From an uncultured Rhodospirillaceae bacterium (GTDB lineage: Bacteria > Pseudomonadota > Alphaproteobacteria > Thalassobaculales > Thalassobaculaceae): a stretch of 6,437 nt of DNA. Numbering within the stretch: the stretch's first letter is position 1; the number at the start of each line of letters is the position of its first letter. The translations under genes were made by a program, and so were the position numbers. Under the pieces are notes generated by a model that was not told the origin of the DNA, ran no database searches, and was given only the letters and a program-made list of their open reading frames with translations. Location of the stretch: the NCBI GenBank assembly GCA_937891725.1, contig CALAHL010000228.1:1-6437 (forward strand), read 5' to 3'. Below, piece by piece: positions 1-6,344 of this stretch.

Positions 1-18
1 GCATTCATGCCCGCTTCC

Positions 19-34
19 CCCTAGAGGACTAGGG
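19..34. repeat. short inverted repeat upstream of maf
   Basis: CCCTAG and CTAGGG form a perfect 6-base inverted repeat around a 4-base AGGA loop. No clear T-tract follows, so it is a weak candidate for a terminator of whatever gene lies to the left, or for a hairpin in the maf leader. Stop codons occur here in two forward frames (22-24 and 30-32). The end of an upstream gene could therefore lie at this point, but too little of it is in the window to identify. Confidence 0.25.
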
Positions 35-53
35 TCTCGTTCGCCCTGCATAT

Positions 54-689
54 ATGGATCAGATGACCGACATCACGCCGCTCTCGCCCCCCTCCAACGC
101 CCGTTTCGTGCTTGCCTCGGCCTCGCCGCGTCGGCTGGACCTGCTGGCCCAGATCGGGCTGATCCCGGATGCGGTCGACCCGGCTGACCTGGACGAATCC
201 CCGCGCCGGGCTGAGTTGCCGAGGGTTTATGCGGCTCGCATGGCGGAGGAAAAAGCCCGCGCCGTCGCATCCAGGCATATCGGTGCATTCGTGCTGGCCG
301 CCGACACCGTCGTCGCCTGCGGTCGGCGTATTCTGCCCAAGACCGAGACCGAGGCCGAGGCCGCACGCTGTCTCGATCTGCTGTCCGGGCGACGCCACAA
401 GGTTCTGGGTGGGGTGACGGTGATCGGCCCCGACGCTAAGACGGTCTCCCGGGTGGTCGAAACCCAGGTCACGTTCAAACGCCTGTCGGCGGAGGAGCGG
501 GCGATCTATCTCGGGTCCGGCGAATGGCAGGGCAAGGCCGGCGGATACGCCATCCAAGGCCTGGCTGCCGCCTATGTGAGCTGGGTAGCTGGATCCTATA
601 GCAACGTGGTGGGTCTGCCACTGTCGGAGACCTACAAGCTGCTTGCGGGACTTGGGTTCCGCCATGCAGTCCCGGACAATGCCGGTTGA
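54..689 (+). CDS. maf: Maf-family nucleoside triphosphate pyrophosphatase
   Basis: This is a cytoplasmic Maf/Ham1-type NTP pyrophosphatase. The family hydrolyses non-canonical or selected nucleotides (dTTP/UTP or m7GTP, depending on subgroup) to the monophosphate and pyrophosphate, and has been linked to septum control. The product is 211 aa, close to the usual 190-210. The N-terminal signature LASASPRR is at residues 20-27. The acidic centre AADTVV contains Asp84. The ILPK and LSGRRHKV stretches follow, and the late YAIQG and SNVVGLPLSE motifs close the domain. Starts at 54 (ATG) or 63 (ATG, three codons later) are both possible. Neither has a strong Shine-Dalgarno sequence, although GGA at 57-59 would serve the second. 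The 3' end overlaps the following RNase gene, which points to translational coupling. The motifs do not settle which nucleotide it prefers. Confidence 0.94.
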   Translation: MDQMTDITPLSPPSNARFVLASASPRRLDLLAQIGLIPDAVDPADLDESPRRAELPRVYAARMAEEKARAVASRHIGAFVLAADTVVACGRRILPKTETEAEAARCLDLLSGRRHKVLGGVTVIGPDAKTVSRVVETQVTFKRLSAEERAIYLGSGEWQGKAGGYAIQGLAAAYVSWVAGSYSNVVGLPLSETYKLLAGLGFRHAVPDNAG

Positions 690-1950
690 TGAGATCCTGA
701 TTCACCCGGCCCCAGGCGTCACATGGGTGGCGTTCCTGGCGGATGGGCATGTGGTCGAGCTGTGGGCGGAGCCGTCGGACCGCCCAAGCGGCGTCGGAGG
801 AATCGCTCTTGCCCGCGTCACCGGAAAAAGGCCCGGTTTGGACGCGCTGACCGTCCGCCTTCCGGACGGTGAGGCCTTCGTGAAGGATGCGCCGAAGGTG
901 GACGACGGCGCCGCTCTGATCGTCCAAATCACCCGGGATGCGATTGGACCGAAACGCGCGGTGGCGCGGGCGGCAGTCGAACTGGTCGAAGGGCCGGTGG
1001 TGCTGACCCCGTCGCGACCGGGCATCGGGTTGTCCGCGCGGATCACCGGCAAGGCCCGGCGCGCTGCCATCAAAACCGCCGTTCAGCAGCAGGTCCCGGA
1101 CGATCTGGGGTGTCTGGTGCGCGGCGATGCGGGCGGCGGCAATCCGTCCGATATCGCAAGGACGGCGGGCGTTCTGGTCGAAAGATGGCAGGACCTCCTG
1201 AGGAAAGCGGAGACCGAAAAGGCGCCGGCCTGGTTGGCCGCACCGCCCGGCCTTGAGGACCGCGCGCTTCGCCATGCGCCGGGTGCCGCGCTGCGCTCCG
1301 AGGCGGACGCGCATCTCCTTTCGGCGGCGCTCGACACCGTGCTCGATCGCACCTTGGCCCTGCCCGGTCTGGGAGTGCTGACCATCGATGCGACCGAGGC
1401 TGCGGTTCTGATCGACGTTGATTTGCACGAGACCGTCGGCGGCAGAGGCTTGATGGCGGCGAACAGTCGGATTCTGGAGGCGGTCGCCGGGCAGATCCGG
1501 CTCCGTGGTCTGCGGGGCACGATCCTGATTGACCTGCCGCGCATGCAGAAACCGAGCGATCGAAAGGTCGTCGAGGCCGCATTTCTCGCAGCTGTCGCCT
1601 CGGATCCCTCACCGGTGGCGCTGCTGGGGTGGACCCCTGGCGGCATGCTCGAAATCACCCGCGAAGGCGCGAGGCGACCCCTCCATGAAATCCTGTGGGC
1701 CGCGACGGAACCGACGCAATCGGTCAGGTTCGCTGCCTGGCAGGCGCTGGCGGCGCTCGACACGGCCGCCCGCCGTGCGGGCGAAGTTCCGGCGCGGCCG
1801 GTGCTCGAAGTCTCTGAGGATGTGGCGGGCTGGCTCTTAGGGCCGGGCGCCGGGCTGGTCGACGGGTTGCGGGGGCGGCTGGGGGCCTTGACGGTGCGCG
1901 GTTCGCCCACATGTCCTCGCAGCGATTATCGTATTTTGTCCGAGATCTGA
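664..1950 (+). CDS. RNase E/G-family ribonuclease (short alphaproteobacterial form)
   Basis: This is a probable endoribonuclease of the RNase E/G family (Rng-like), which acts in RNA processing and decay. With the ATG at 664 it is 428 aa. An S1-like RNA-binding region lies in about the first 110 residues, from DEILIHP through [10 protein letters not shown] 5'-sensor/DNase-I-like catalytic core follows. The segment [13 protein letters not shown] aligns with the catalytic segment of E. coli RNase E, so Asp251 matches Asp303, and Asp290 in ILIDLPRM matches Asp346. The position of E. coli Asn305 is Asp253. The core ends in [15 protein letters not shown], like the LLEMSRQR region of RNase E. There is no recognisable CPxC zinc-link and no long C-terminal degradosome scaffold, and the length is shorter than E. 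coli RNase G. Other possible starts are TTG at 643 and ATG at 679. I chose 664 because GGG at 654-656 is suitably spaced. It overlaps maf by 26 bases, and yacG follows about 16 bases after its stop. Confidence 0.86.
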   Translation: MQSRTMPVDEILIHPAPGVTWVAFLADGHVVELWAEPSDRPSGVGGIALARVTGKRPGLDALTVRLPDGEAFVKDAPKVDDGAALIVQITRDAIGPKRAVARAAVELVEGPVVLTPSRPGIGLSARITGKARRAAIKTAVQQQVPDDLGCLVRGDAGGGNPSDIARTAGVLVERWQDLLRKAETEKAPAWLAAPPGLEDRALRHAPGAALRSEADAHLLSAALDTVLDRTLALPGLGVLTIDATEAAVLIDVDLHETVGGRGLMAANSRILEAVAGQIRLRGLRGTILIDLPRMQKPSDRKVVEAAFLAAVASDPSPVALLGWTPGGMLEITREGARRPLHEILWAATEPTQSVRFAAWQALAALDTAARRAGEVPARPVLEVSEDVAGWLLGPGAGLVDGLRGRLGALTVRGSPTCPRSDYRILSEI

Positions 1951-1966
1951 GTTGAACGGGGCTGAC

Positions 1967-2182
1967 ATGGCGGAAGTACACCAAATCGGCAAGGCGCGAC
2001 GCGGCAAATGCCCGAACTGTGGCAAGCAGACGGAACCGGATTTCCGGCCGTTCTGCTCGGCCCGCTGCAAGACCATTGATCTCGGCAAATGGGTGACCGG
2101 CAGCTACCGAATTCCGACCGACGAAGTGCCGGAAGAAGCCGATCTGGAAGCCCTGCTGCGCGGCTCCGAGGACGAGCGCTAG
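1967..2182 (+). CDS. yacG: DNA gyrase inhibitor YacG, zinc-binding
   Basis: This is a 71-residue YacG-family protein. In E. coli, YacG binds the GyrB C-terminal region and inhibits gyrase. The zinc-knuckle pattern is complete: CPNC (Cys15, Cys18), then PFCSARC (Cys30, Cys34), followed by the family hallmark DLGKW at 38-42. The C-terminal tail is acidic, as expected. I chose the ATG at 1967 because GGGG at 1958-1961 lies five bases upstream. A TTG at 1952, two bases after the RNase stop, would add five residues without a better ribosome-binding site. It is the last gene of the maf – RNase – yacG operon, and it converges with the methyltransferase gene across only 16 bases. Confidence 0.95.
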   Translation: MAEVHQIGKARRGKCPNCGKQTEPDFRPFCSARCKTIDLGKWVTGSYRIPTDEVPEEADLEALLRGSEDER

Positions 2183-2192
2183 AGCAAACAGG

Positions 2193-2217
2193 CTGGGGTT
2201 ACTCGGCCTGAACCCAG
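2193..2217. terminator. possible hairpin at convergent gene ends
   Basis: CTGGGGTT at 2193-2200 and AACCCAG at 2211-2217 can pair with one bulged base around a 10-base loop. The hairpin lies between yacG and the convergent methyltransferase gene and covers that gene's stop codon. There is no T-tract on either strand, so it would be an imperfect terminator. It could instead protect transcript 3' ends, or be chance pairing in GC-rich DNA. Confidence 0.22.
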
Positions 2218-4163
2218 AACTGATACATGCCCAGAAACATCGAGGGATGCTCGGTCTCAACCGAATCCCAGGCCCGCAGGTCCAGGCCGGCGGCATCCTC
2301 AGGCTTGCGGCGGCGATATTCCACCAGCCAGGCCGGGTCCGGCAGCTCGAAGCCGAGAAACCGCAAGCCGAGCTCTTCGAGCGCCGCCTCAATCCAGCTC
2401 AGATCGACCGTACTTTCCTGCTCATGCAGCAGCGCGTCGCGCACCCCGCTGGCGGCGTAGAAATCCGCCGTTCGCAGCAAGGCACGCCCCGGATGATCCT
2501 CCGGCAGGGCAAACACCGCCTTCCGGATACCGTCGACCCGGTCCTTCAGAGTCTCGTGAGACCGTGCGGCAGTCCGGATGTCGTCGAACGGCGCCCGGGC
2601 TCGGCGGCTGTAAAAGGCGAGACGCATCAGCCCGTCGGGTCGCAACAGCCCCTGAAGCTTCCGCCAGCCCAGGATCGGATCGGCCAGATGGTGCAGGACG
2701 CCGGAACTCTCGATCAGATCGAACCGATTGGGGATCCGGTCGAGCGCCAGGATATCGCCTTGATAAAACGCGATGTTTCGAACCCGCAGGTCCTGCGCCA
2801 TGCGTTTGGCGTAGGACAGCGACCGCCGGGACAGATCGACCGCCGTCACATCCGCACCTTGGTAGCGCAACGCCGTCTGGATGGCGTGACGCCCGGTCCC
2901 GCATCCGGCGATCAGGATGCGGGGGGTCGGATTGTCGACCGGCCCGATCGGAGAGGACGGCAGAACCCGAGACAGATGCTCCTGCAGGCTGCGCGGCGGT
3001 CGATGGTCGACCGACAGCCAGCGCGGATACGGGCTCTCCTCGTATTGCGACCGCACCCTGGCCGAGGTGTCGTCTGCAATCGGCGTCAGGTTGCGGATGT
3101 CTTCGGCCAGAGTTGTCTCGGTATGGGGGTGCAGGAACGACCGGCGCAACAGCGTCGTCCAAAGCGATTCGGGTTCATCTTCCGGGATGGTTTCCGCATA
3201 GGGCAGCTTGCTGGCACGGGTCCGAAGCACGGCCGCCATCGGGTCGGTCTCAAGCGGTCGGAACATCCCGCGGACCAGGACCCTGGTCCGGTTCGGTTCC
3301 TTCTCTTCCGCAAGCCTGTCGACCGCCGCGTCCAGCTTGGTCAGGTTGAAGGCGTCGATCTCACTTTCCGGCCAGACCCATTCGGTGATCCGCGCCTGCA
3401 ACGCCAGCGCCGGCGGCCAGTCGCCGTCGATGCGCGGCTGCTCCCCTGCGACCAGTGTCTTCAGCAGCTCCCGCCGGGTGAAAACGATCGCCGCTTCCAA
3501 ATCCGGATCGACCGCCACCGCCCAGGACAGGACGGCCACAATCAGCGGATCGGCCAGGAAGGTGCCGAGCGGCTGGAACCCGCGTCCCGGTTCCACCGCC
3601 ACCGGATAGCCCTTGGCGGCCGCCGCGAGGGATTTCTCCACCGCCGGGATCGTCCGCCACAACCGGATCGCCGCGCCCGCCAGGGCCTGCTTGTCCAGAT
3701 CCGTCCGGTCGAACAGGCTGGACAGGGCGGAGCGGGCGGCGGCGTTCGGCTTCTGGAACGGACACCGTCGAAGGGACGAGATCAATAAATCGCGTTGCTC
3801 GATGTTCTCGGGATCCAGCCGCCACGCATCAATCCGGTGCTCGATCGCGTCGACCGGCTTGCCCTGGGCTTCCAGACTGCTCGCCAGATTGGCGTGCGCG
3901 GCGACGTAGTCGGGTTTCAGGCGGATGGCGCGCCGGAAGCAGGGGATGGCTTCCGACACATGGCCCGCGGCCTTCAGCGCGATGCCGAGATTGTTGTGCA
4001 GATCGGGCAGCTTCGGACGTTTGTGAATGACGTCCCGGTAGATCTCCGCCGCCGCCATGTAACGTCCGGCCCGGAAATGCGCGCCCGCCTGCTGCAGGGC
4101 CCCCAGGGCCACGCCGATACCGCCGGCGTTCTGAGGGGGCGACGCCCTCGGTTTCCTGACCAT
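2199..4163 (-). CDS. TPR-repeat protein with C-terminal class I SAM-dependent methyltransferase domain
   Basis: This 654-residue protein has no signal peptide or membrane segment, so it is probably cytoplasmic. About three TPR repeats occupy residues 20-120, for example PDLHNNLGIALKAAGHVSEA and the following YVAAHANLASSLEAQGK unit. These usually serve as a protein-binding platform. Residues about 130-370 are not recognised. A conspicuous QYEESPYPRW motif at 373-382 precedes the methyltransferase domain, and I recall similar motifs in other TPR-methyltransferases. The SAM-binding Rossmann fold shows motif I AGCGTGR at 419-425, an acidic ribose-binding Asp443 in AVDLS, GDI at 469-471, and FDLIESSGVLHHL at 481-493. 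About 140 further residues follow. The gene begins eight bases after the TPR-oxygenase gene with only a weak ribosome-binding site, so translational coupling is likely. The methyl acceptor cannot be inferred. A role in modifying a protein, peptide or glycan is possible. Confidence 0.88.
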   Translation of the reverse strand: MVRKPRASPPQNAGGIGVALGALQQAGAHFRAGRYMAAAEIYRDVIHKRPKLPDLHNNLGIALKAAGHVSEAIPCFRRAIRLKPDYVAAHANLASSLEAQGKPVDAIEHRIDAWRLDPENIEQRDLLISSLRRCPFQKPNAAARSALSSLFDRTDLDKQALAGAAIRLWRTIPAVEKSLAAAAKGYPVAVEPGRGFQPLGTFLADPLIVAVLSWAVAVDPDLEAAIVFTRRELLKTLVAGEQPRIDGDWPPALALQARITEWVWPESEIDAFNLTKLDAAVDRLAEEKEPNRTRVLVRGMFRPLETDPMAAVLRTRASKLPYAETIPEDEPESLWTTLLRRSFLHPHTETTLAEDIRNLTPIADDTSARVRSQYEESPYPRWLSVDHRPPRSLQEHLSRVLPSSPIGPVDNPTPRILIAGCGTGRHAIQTALRYQGADVTAVDLSRRSLSYAKRMAQDLRVRNIAFYQGDILALDRIPNRFDLIESSGVLHHLADPILGWRKLQGLLRPDGLMRLAFYSRRARAPFDDIRTAARSHETLKDRVDGIRKAVFALPEDHPGRALLRTADFYAASGVRDALLHEQESTVDLSWIEAALEELGLRFLGFELPDPAWLVEYRRRKPEDAAGLDLRAWDSVETEHPSMFLGMYQFWVQAE

Positions 4164-4171
4164 CTGCCGCG

Positions 4172-5395
4172 CTACCGGGGATGCAGGTCGAAGGCCACGC
4201 TGATGCGCTCGCCGCCGCCGTCGAAGGGAATGGTTCGATGCCAGACATAGGAGGGGAACAGGACCAGCATGCCTTCCTCGGGTCGGGTGGCGCGCAGGGG
4301 CACGCCGTCGTAGTCGGGAATACCGTATCCCGGACGGTTGAATTCAATCCAGCCGGCTTGATCCGCATCGTCTTCGAACACCGCCGGAGGCAGCGTCACA
4401 TAGTACACCCCGCTCAACCACCCCAGATTGTGGATATGCCCGGTCTGATGGCCTTGCGCGCCGAGGATGTTGGCCCAGCAGTCGATCCCGAAACCGGCCG
4501 GACGGGCGGACAGGTGGGGATGGTTCGGGGCCTCGGCGATATGTGGGGCCAGATCCCGGGTGTAACCTGCCACCGCCGCGTCCAAGGCCGTCTTGAAGGC
4601 CTGGATCGCCGGATCGTCGGATTTCAGAAGATCGGTGACGATCGCCCCGCCGCGAATCGCCCTTCGGCTCGGGTCCCATTCCTCCCGCAGGTTCGAATGG
4701 CCGCGAATAGCAGCCTCGAAACTGCGGTTGAATGCGGCGATATCGGCGAATCCGTCCGGCACCGGCAGGCGCAACACCCGGGTGAGCGCGCCCCACCCGA
4801 TCAGACGCTCGGCCTCATCGGCCCGTCCGTTTGCCGCGTGGGTGATGGTCTTGAAGGCCAGCGCGCGGATATGGCGCGGCTCGGCTGCCAGGGCCGTGTC
4901 GCAGGCCGCGTCCGCCTCGGCGACCCGGCGGAGTTTCAGCAGCGCCGCGATCAGGTTCATCCGGCAGGCCTGGTCATTCGGCTGCACCACCAGTGACCTC
5001 CGGTAAGCCGAGACGGACTCCGCCGGCAGACCGGCCCGGGCCTGCTGCAGATTGCCCAGCGCGAACCAGCCGCCCGCCGAACGTGGCGACAGGACCAGCG
5101 CCCGCCGCAGCGCGTCCAGCGCCACCGGAATCTCCGTCTCCGGATCGTCCGCCAGGATCTGGGCCTTCAGATCGTGGGCCGCCGGATAGTCGGGGGCTGT
5201 CGCCAGCGCCGTGTCCAGCAAACCCAGCGCCGCCGCGCTCTTGCCGGTCCGATGCAGATGCCGGGCGAGCAGGGCGTTCGCCACCGGATTGCCTGGCTGC
5301 GCGCGCAGGATCTCACCGCACAGTGCGGCACCCTGCTCGGTGCGACCGGCGTTGAAATGTCCCATGACGAGACGAAGGGCGTCCTCGATCCGCAT
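4172..5395 (-). CDS. TPR-repeat protein with C-terminal 2OG-Fe(II) oxygenase-like domain
   Basis: This is a 407-residue, probably cytoplasmic fusion protein. Residues 1-200 consist of degenerate TPR repeats, with helical pairs around 2-34, 36-69, 105-140 and 141-174. The C-terminal half resembles the putative 2OG-Fe(II) oxygenase family (Pfam 2OG-FeII_Oxy_5 type). It has HIHNLGWLSGVYYVTLP starting at His320, then IEFNRPGYG at about 350-358, then LVLFPSYVWHRTIPF with the likely distal iron ligand His386, and finally RISVAFDLHPR, where Arg397 is the likely 2-oxoglutarate carboxylate partner. The proximal ligand would be His320 or His322. Such enzymes typically hydroxylate a substrate using O2, Fe(II) and 2-oxoglutarate. 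It is first in a two-gene operon with the TPR-methyltransferase. The ATG at 5395 lacks a clear Shine-Dalgarno sequence, and an internal ATG at residue 11 is an alternative. The substrate is unknown. Confidence 0.87.
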   Translation of the reverse strand: MRIEDALRLVMGHFNAGRTEQGAALCGEILRAQPGNPVANALLARHLHRTGKSAAALGLLDTALATAPDYPAAHDLKAQILADDPETEIPVALDALRRALVLSPRSAGGWFALGNLQQARAGLPAESVSAYRRSLVVQPNDQACRMNLIAALLKLRRVAEADAACDTALAAEPRHIRALAFKTITHAANGRADEAERLIGWGALTRVLRLPVPDGFADIAAFNRSFEAAIRGHSNLREEWDPSRRAIRGGAIVTDLLKSDDPAIQAFKTALDAAVAGYTRDLAPHIAEAPNHPHLSARPAGFGIDCWANILGAQGHQTGHIHNLGWLSGVYYVTLPPAVFEDDADQAGWIEFNRPGYGIPDYDGVPLRATRPEEGMLVLFPSYVWHRTIPFDGGGERISVAFDLHPR

Positions 5396-5403
5396 GCAGC
5401 CGG

Positions 5404-5432
5404 ACTTTAGGGATGCGCATGCGCTCGGGCAA
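5404..5432 (-). promoter_or_regulatory. possible promoter of the TPR operon
   Basis: On the minus strand, TTGCCC (5432-5427) and TAAAGT (5409-5404) are separated by 17 bases, each matching 4 of 6 sigma-70 consensus positions. The -10 element would end only eight bases before the ATG at 5395, so transcription would begin at or next to the start codon and give a leaderless mRNA. A 10-base self-complementary GCGCATGCGC (5415-5424) fills the spacer. The match is weak and could be chance. Confidence 0.25.
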
Positions 5433-5495
5433 CGGTGCAGATCACCCGCGTCGGGAGCCGCTGCGCGACCGGGACAAAAATCGCTCGGATCGGGT

Positions 5496-5509
5496 CTGGA
5501 CAGGTCCAG
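5496..5509. repeat. 14-base palindrome over the tRNA promoter -35
   Basis: CTGGAC and GTCCAG form a perfect dyad around AG. Its position over the -35 element is where a repressor would block polymerase, or it may be incidental. No regulator gene lies nearby to support either reading. Confidence 0.4.
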
Positions 5510-5525
5510 CCGGTCGCGCTATAGC
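5497..5525 (+). promoter_or_regulatory. sigma-70-type promoter for tRNA-Phe
   Basis: TGGACA (5497-5502) and TATAGC (5520-5525) are spaced exactly 17 bases apart, a good housekeeping promoter. A G/C-rich stretch follows the -10 element, as in many stable-RNA promoters under stringent control. Transcription would start near 5532, leaving a leader of about 40 bases for RNase P to remove. The -35 element lies within a perfect palindrome, CTGGAC-AG-GTCCAG, at 5496-5509. A second small inverted repeat, GGTCG-GG-CGACC, lies in the leader at 5544-5555. Confidence 0.55.
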
Positions 5526-5573
5526 ACCAGCCGAATGAGGACGGGTCGGGCGACCGCTCCCGGACCTCCCGGT

Positions 5574-5649
5574 GCCCAGGTAGCTCAGTTGGTAGAGCAG
5601 TGGACTGAAAATCCGCGTGTCGGTGGTTCGAGTCCGCCCCTGGGCACCA
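5574..5649 (+). tRNA. tRNA-Phe (GAA)
   Basis: This is a complete 76-base cloverleaf. The acceptor stem is GCCCAGG (5574-5580) with CCTGGGC (5639-5645). The D arm has GCTC and GAGC stems (5583-5598). The anticodon stem pairs GTGGA with TCCGC around the loop CTGAAAA, whose anticodon GAA (5607-5609) reads Phe codons. A five-base variable loop follows, then a T arm GGTGG-TTCGAGT-CCGCC (5622-5638). The discriminator is A and the CCA end is encoded (5647-5649). A run of five T follows directly (5650-5654). It stands alone, with no second tRNA or integrase gene beside it in the window. Confidence 0.97.
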
Positions 5650-5745
5650 TTTTTATCCTTCATCTCCGAAATGTTCAGACTGGTCCCCGATGCCGATCGA
5701 GGGCCCACGAACACAAGGCCGTGACCTTGGCGTATCTGGAGATCC

Positions 5746-5769
5746 GACCCTCCCAGGGTCTTGGTTCTT
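5746..5769 (+). terminator. terminator-like hairpin downstream of tRNA-Phe
   Basis: GACCCT (5746-5751) and AGGGTC (5755-5760) form a perfect six-base stem with a CCC loop, followed by the T-rich tail TTGGTTCTT. It could end transcription from the tRNA promoter before the Tat-protein gene, although it lies about 100 bases past the tRNA. The tail is interrupted by G and C, so this is only a moderate candidate. Apart from this hairpin, I see nothing identifiable between 5650 and 5838. Confidence 0.35.
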
Positions 5770-5850
5770 CGGCGTTGGCTCCCAAATCAGGGTGAGTTGC
5801 AAGCGTCCCCGCCGAACGGGTGACGCGACGCATTTCTCGGAGGAGTCTTC

Positions 5851-6339
5851 ATGACCAGAACGCAGTTCACGCGCCGAACCCTCCTCACAGCCGCCGGAGC
5901 CGTCGCGGTGACTGGAGCGTCCGGCCTCCTGACGCCCGCCCAGGCCAAAGGGCTGGCGCCAACGCCCACGATGCGGGGCGGCGCCAACAACTATCGCCCG
6001 GGCGCGCCGATCGTCGAGCGGATCGGCAACGGGGGGTTCTGGATGTCCGGGACCGTCTTGCGGGCAGGTGATGGCGCCCCGCTGGCCGGACAACGGATCC
6101 AGATCTGGGCGCACACGACGGAAGGCTATGAGCGGGACCCGCAGAGCCACGGCGCCACCCTGACCGACGAGAACGGCGTGTTCCGCCTAGAGATGCCGCA
6201 GATCGTTCCGGCCTTCGGCCAACCGCATGGGCATCTCGCCTATGACAGCGGCGATTTCGAAACGGTATTCCTGCGTCCCGTCATGAGGAGCGCGGAAGAC
6301 ACCAGCCTAGAGGCGCACTTCGTTCTCAAGCCCGCCTGA
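5851..6339 (+). CDS. Tat-exported intradiol-dioxygenase-like small protein
   Basis: This is a 162-residue protein with a clear twin-arginine signal. TRRTLLT (Arg8, Arg9) precedes a hydrophobic alanine-rich stretch, and a likely cleavage site AQA falls at about residue 32, leaving a mature periplasmic domain of about 130 residues. The mature part resembles the beta-sandwich core of intradiol ring-cleavage dioxygenases: GTVLRAGDGAPLAGQRIQIW at 67-86, TDENGVFRLEMP at 105-116, and PHGH at 125-128 in the place of the His-x-His iron ligands. The two tyrosine ligands of classical protocatechuate or catechol dioxygenases are not evident at the expected spacings, so ring cleavage is unproven. A strong ribosome-binding site, GGAGGAG at 5839-5845, fixes the ATG at 5851. 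A probable membrane-protein gene starts five bases after the stop, so the two are likely co-transcribed. Tat export suggests folding or cofactor loading in the cytoplasm. Confidence 0.84.
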   Translation: MTRTQFTRRTLLTAAGAVAVTGASGLLTPAQAKGLAPTPTMRGGANNYRPGAPIVERIGNGGFWMSGTVLRAGDGAPLAGQRIQIWAHTTEGYERDPQSHGATLTDENGVFRLEMPQIVPAFGQPHGHLAYDSGDFETVFLRPVMRSAEDTSLEAHFVLKPA

Positions 6340-6344
6340 CGCGC

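Noticed and set aside
643..663. TTG start for the RNase gene at 643
   Set aside because: It is possible but not preferred: ATG codons at 664 and 679 follow closely, and family similarity begins only at about the DEILI segment.
475..1428. Minus-strand 317-codon open frame opposite maf and the RNase gene
   Set aside because: It is a low-information, Arg/Gln-rich translation that overlaps two genes with strong family motifs on the other strand.
2247..3788. Long plus-strand open frame (513 codons) opposite the methyltransferase gene
   Set aside because: Its Arg/Gln/Pro-rich composition with no recognisable domain is typical of an antisense shadow in GC-rich DNA, while the minus strand carries clear TPR and SAM-methyltransferase motifs.
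4181..4996. Plus-strand 271-codon open frame opposite the TPR-oxygenase gene
   Set aside because: It is antisense to a gene with recognisable oxygenase motifs and shows no domain of its own.
5442..5714. Minus-strand 90-residue open frame across the tRNA gene, including a LLYQLSYLG-like string
   Set aside because: It is the antisense translation of tRNA-Phe, a well-known source of spurious protein predictions.
5574..5850. Possible integration site at the 3' end of tRNA-Phe
   Set aside because: No integrase gene and no repeated copy of the tRNA 3' end is visible in the window, so there is no evidence of an inserted element.
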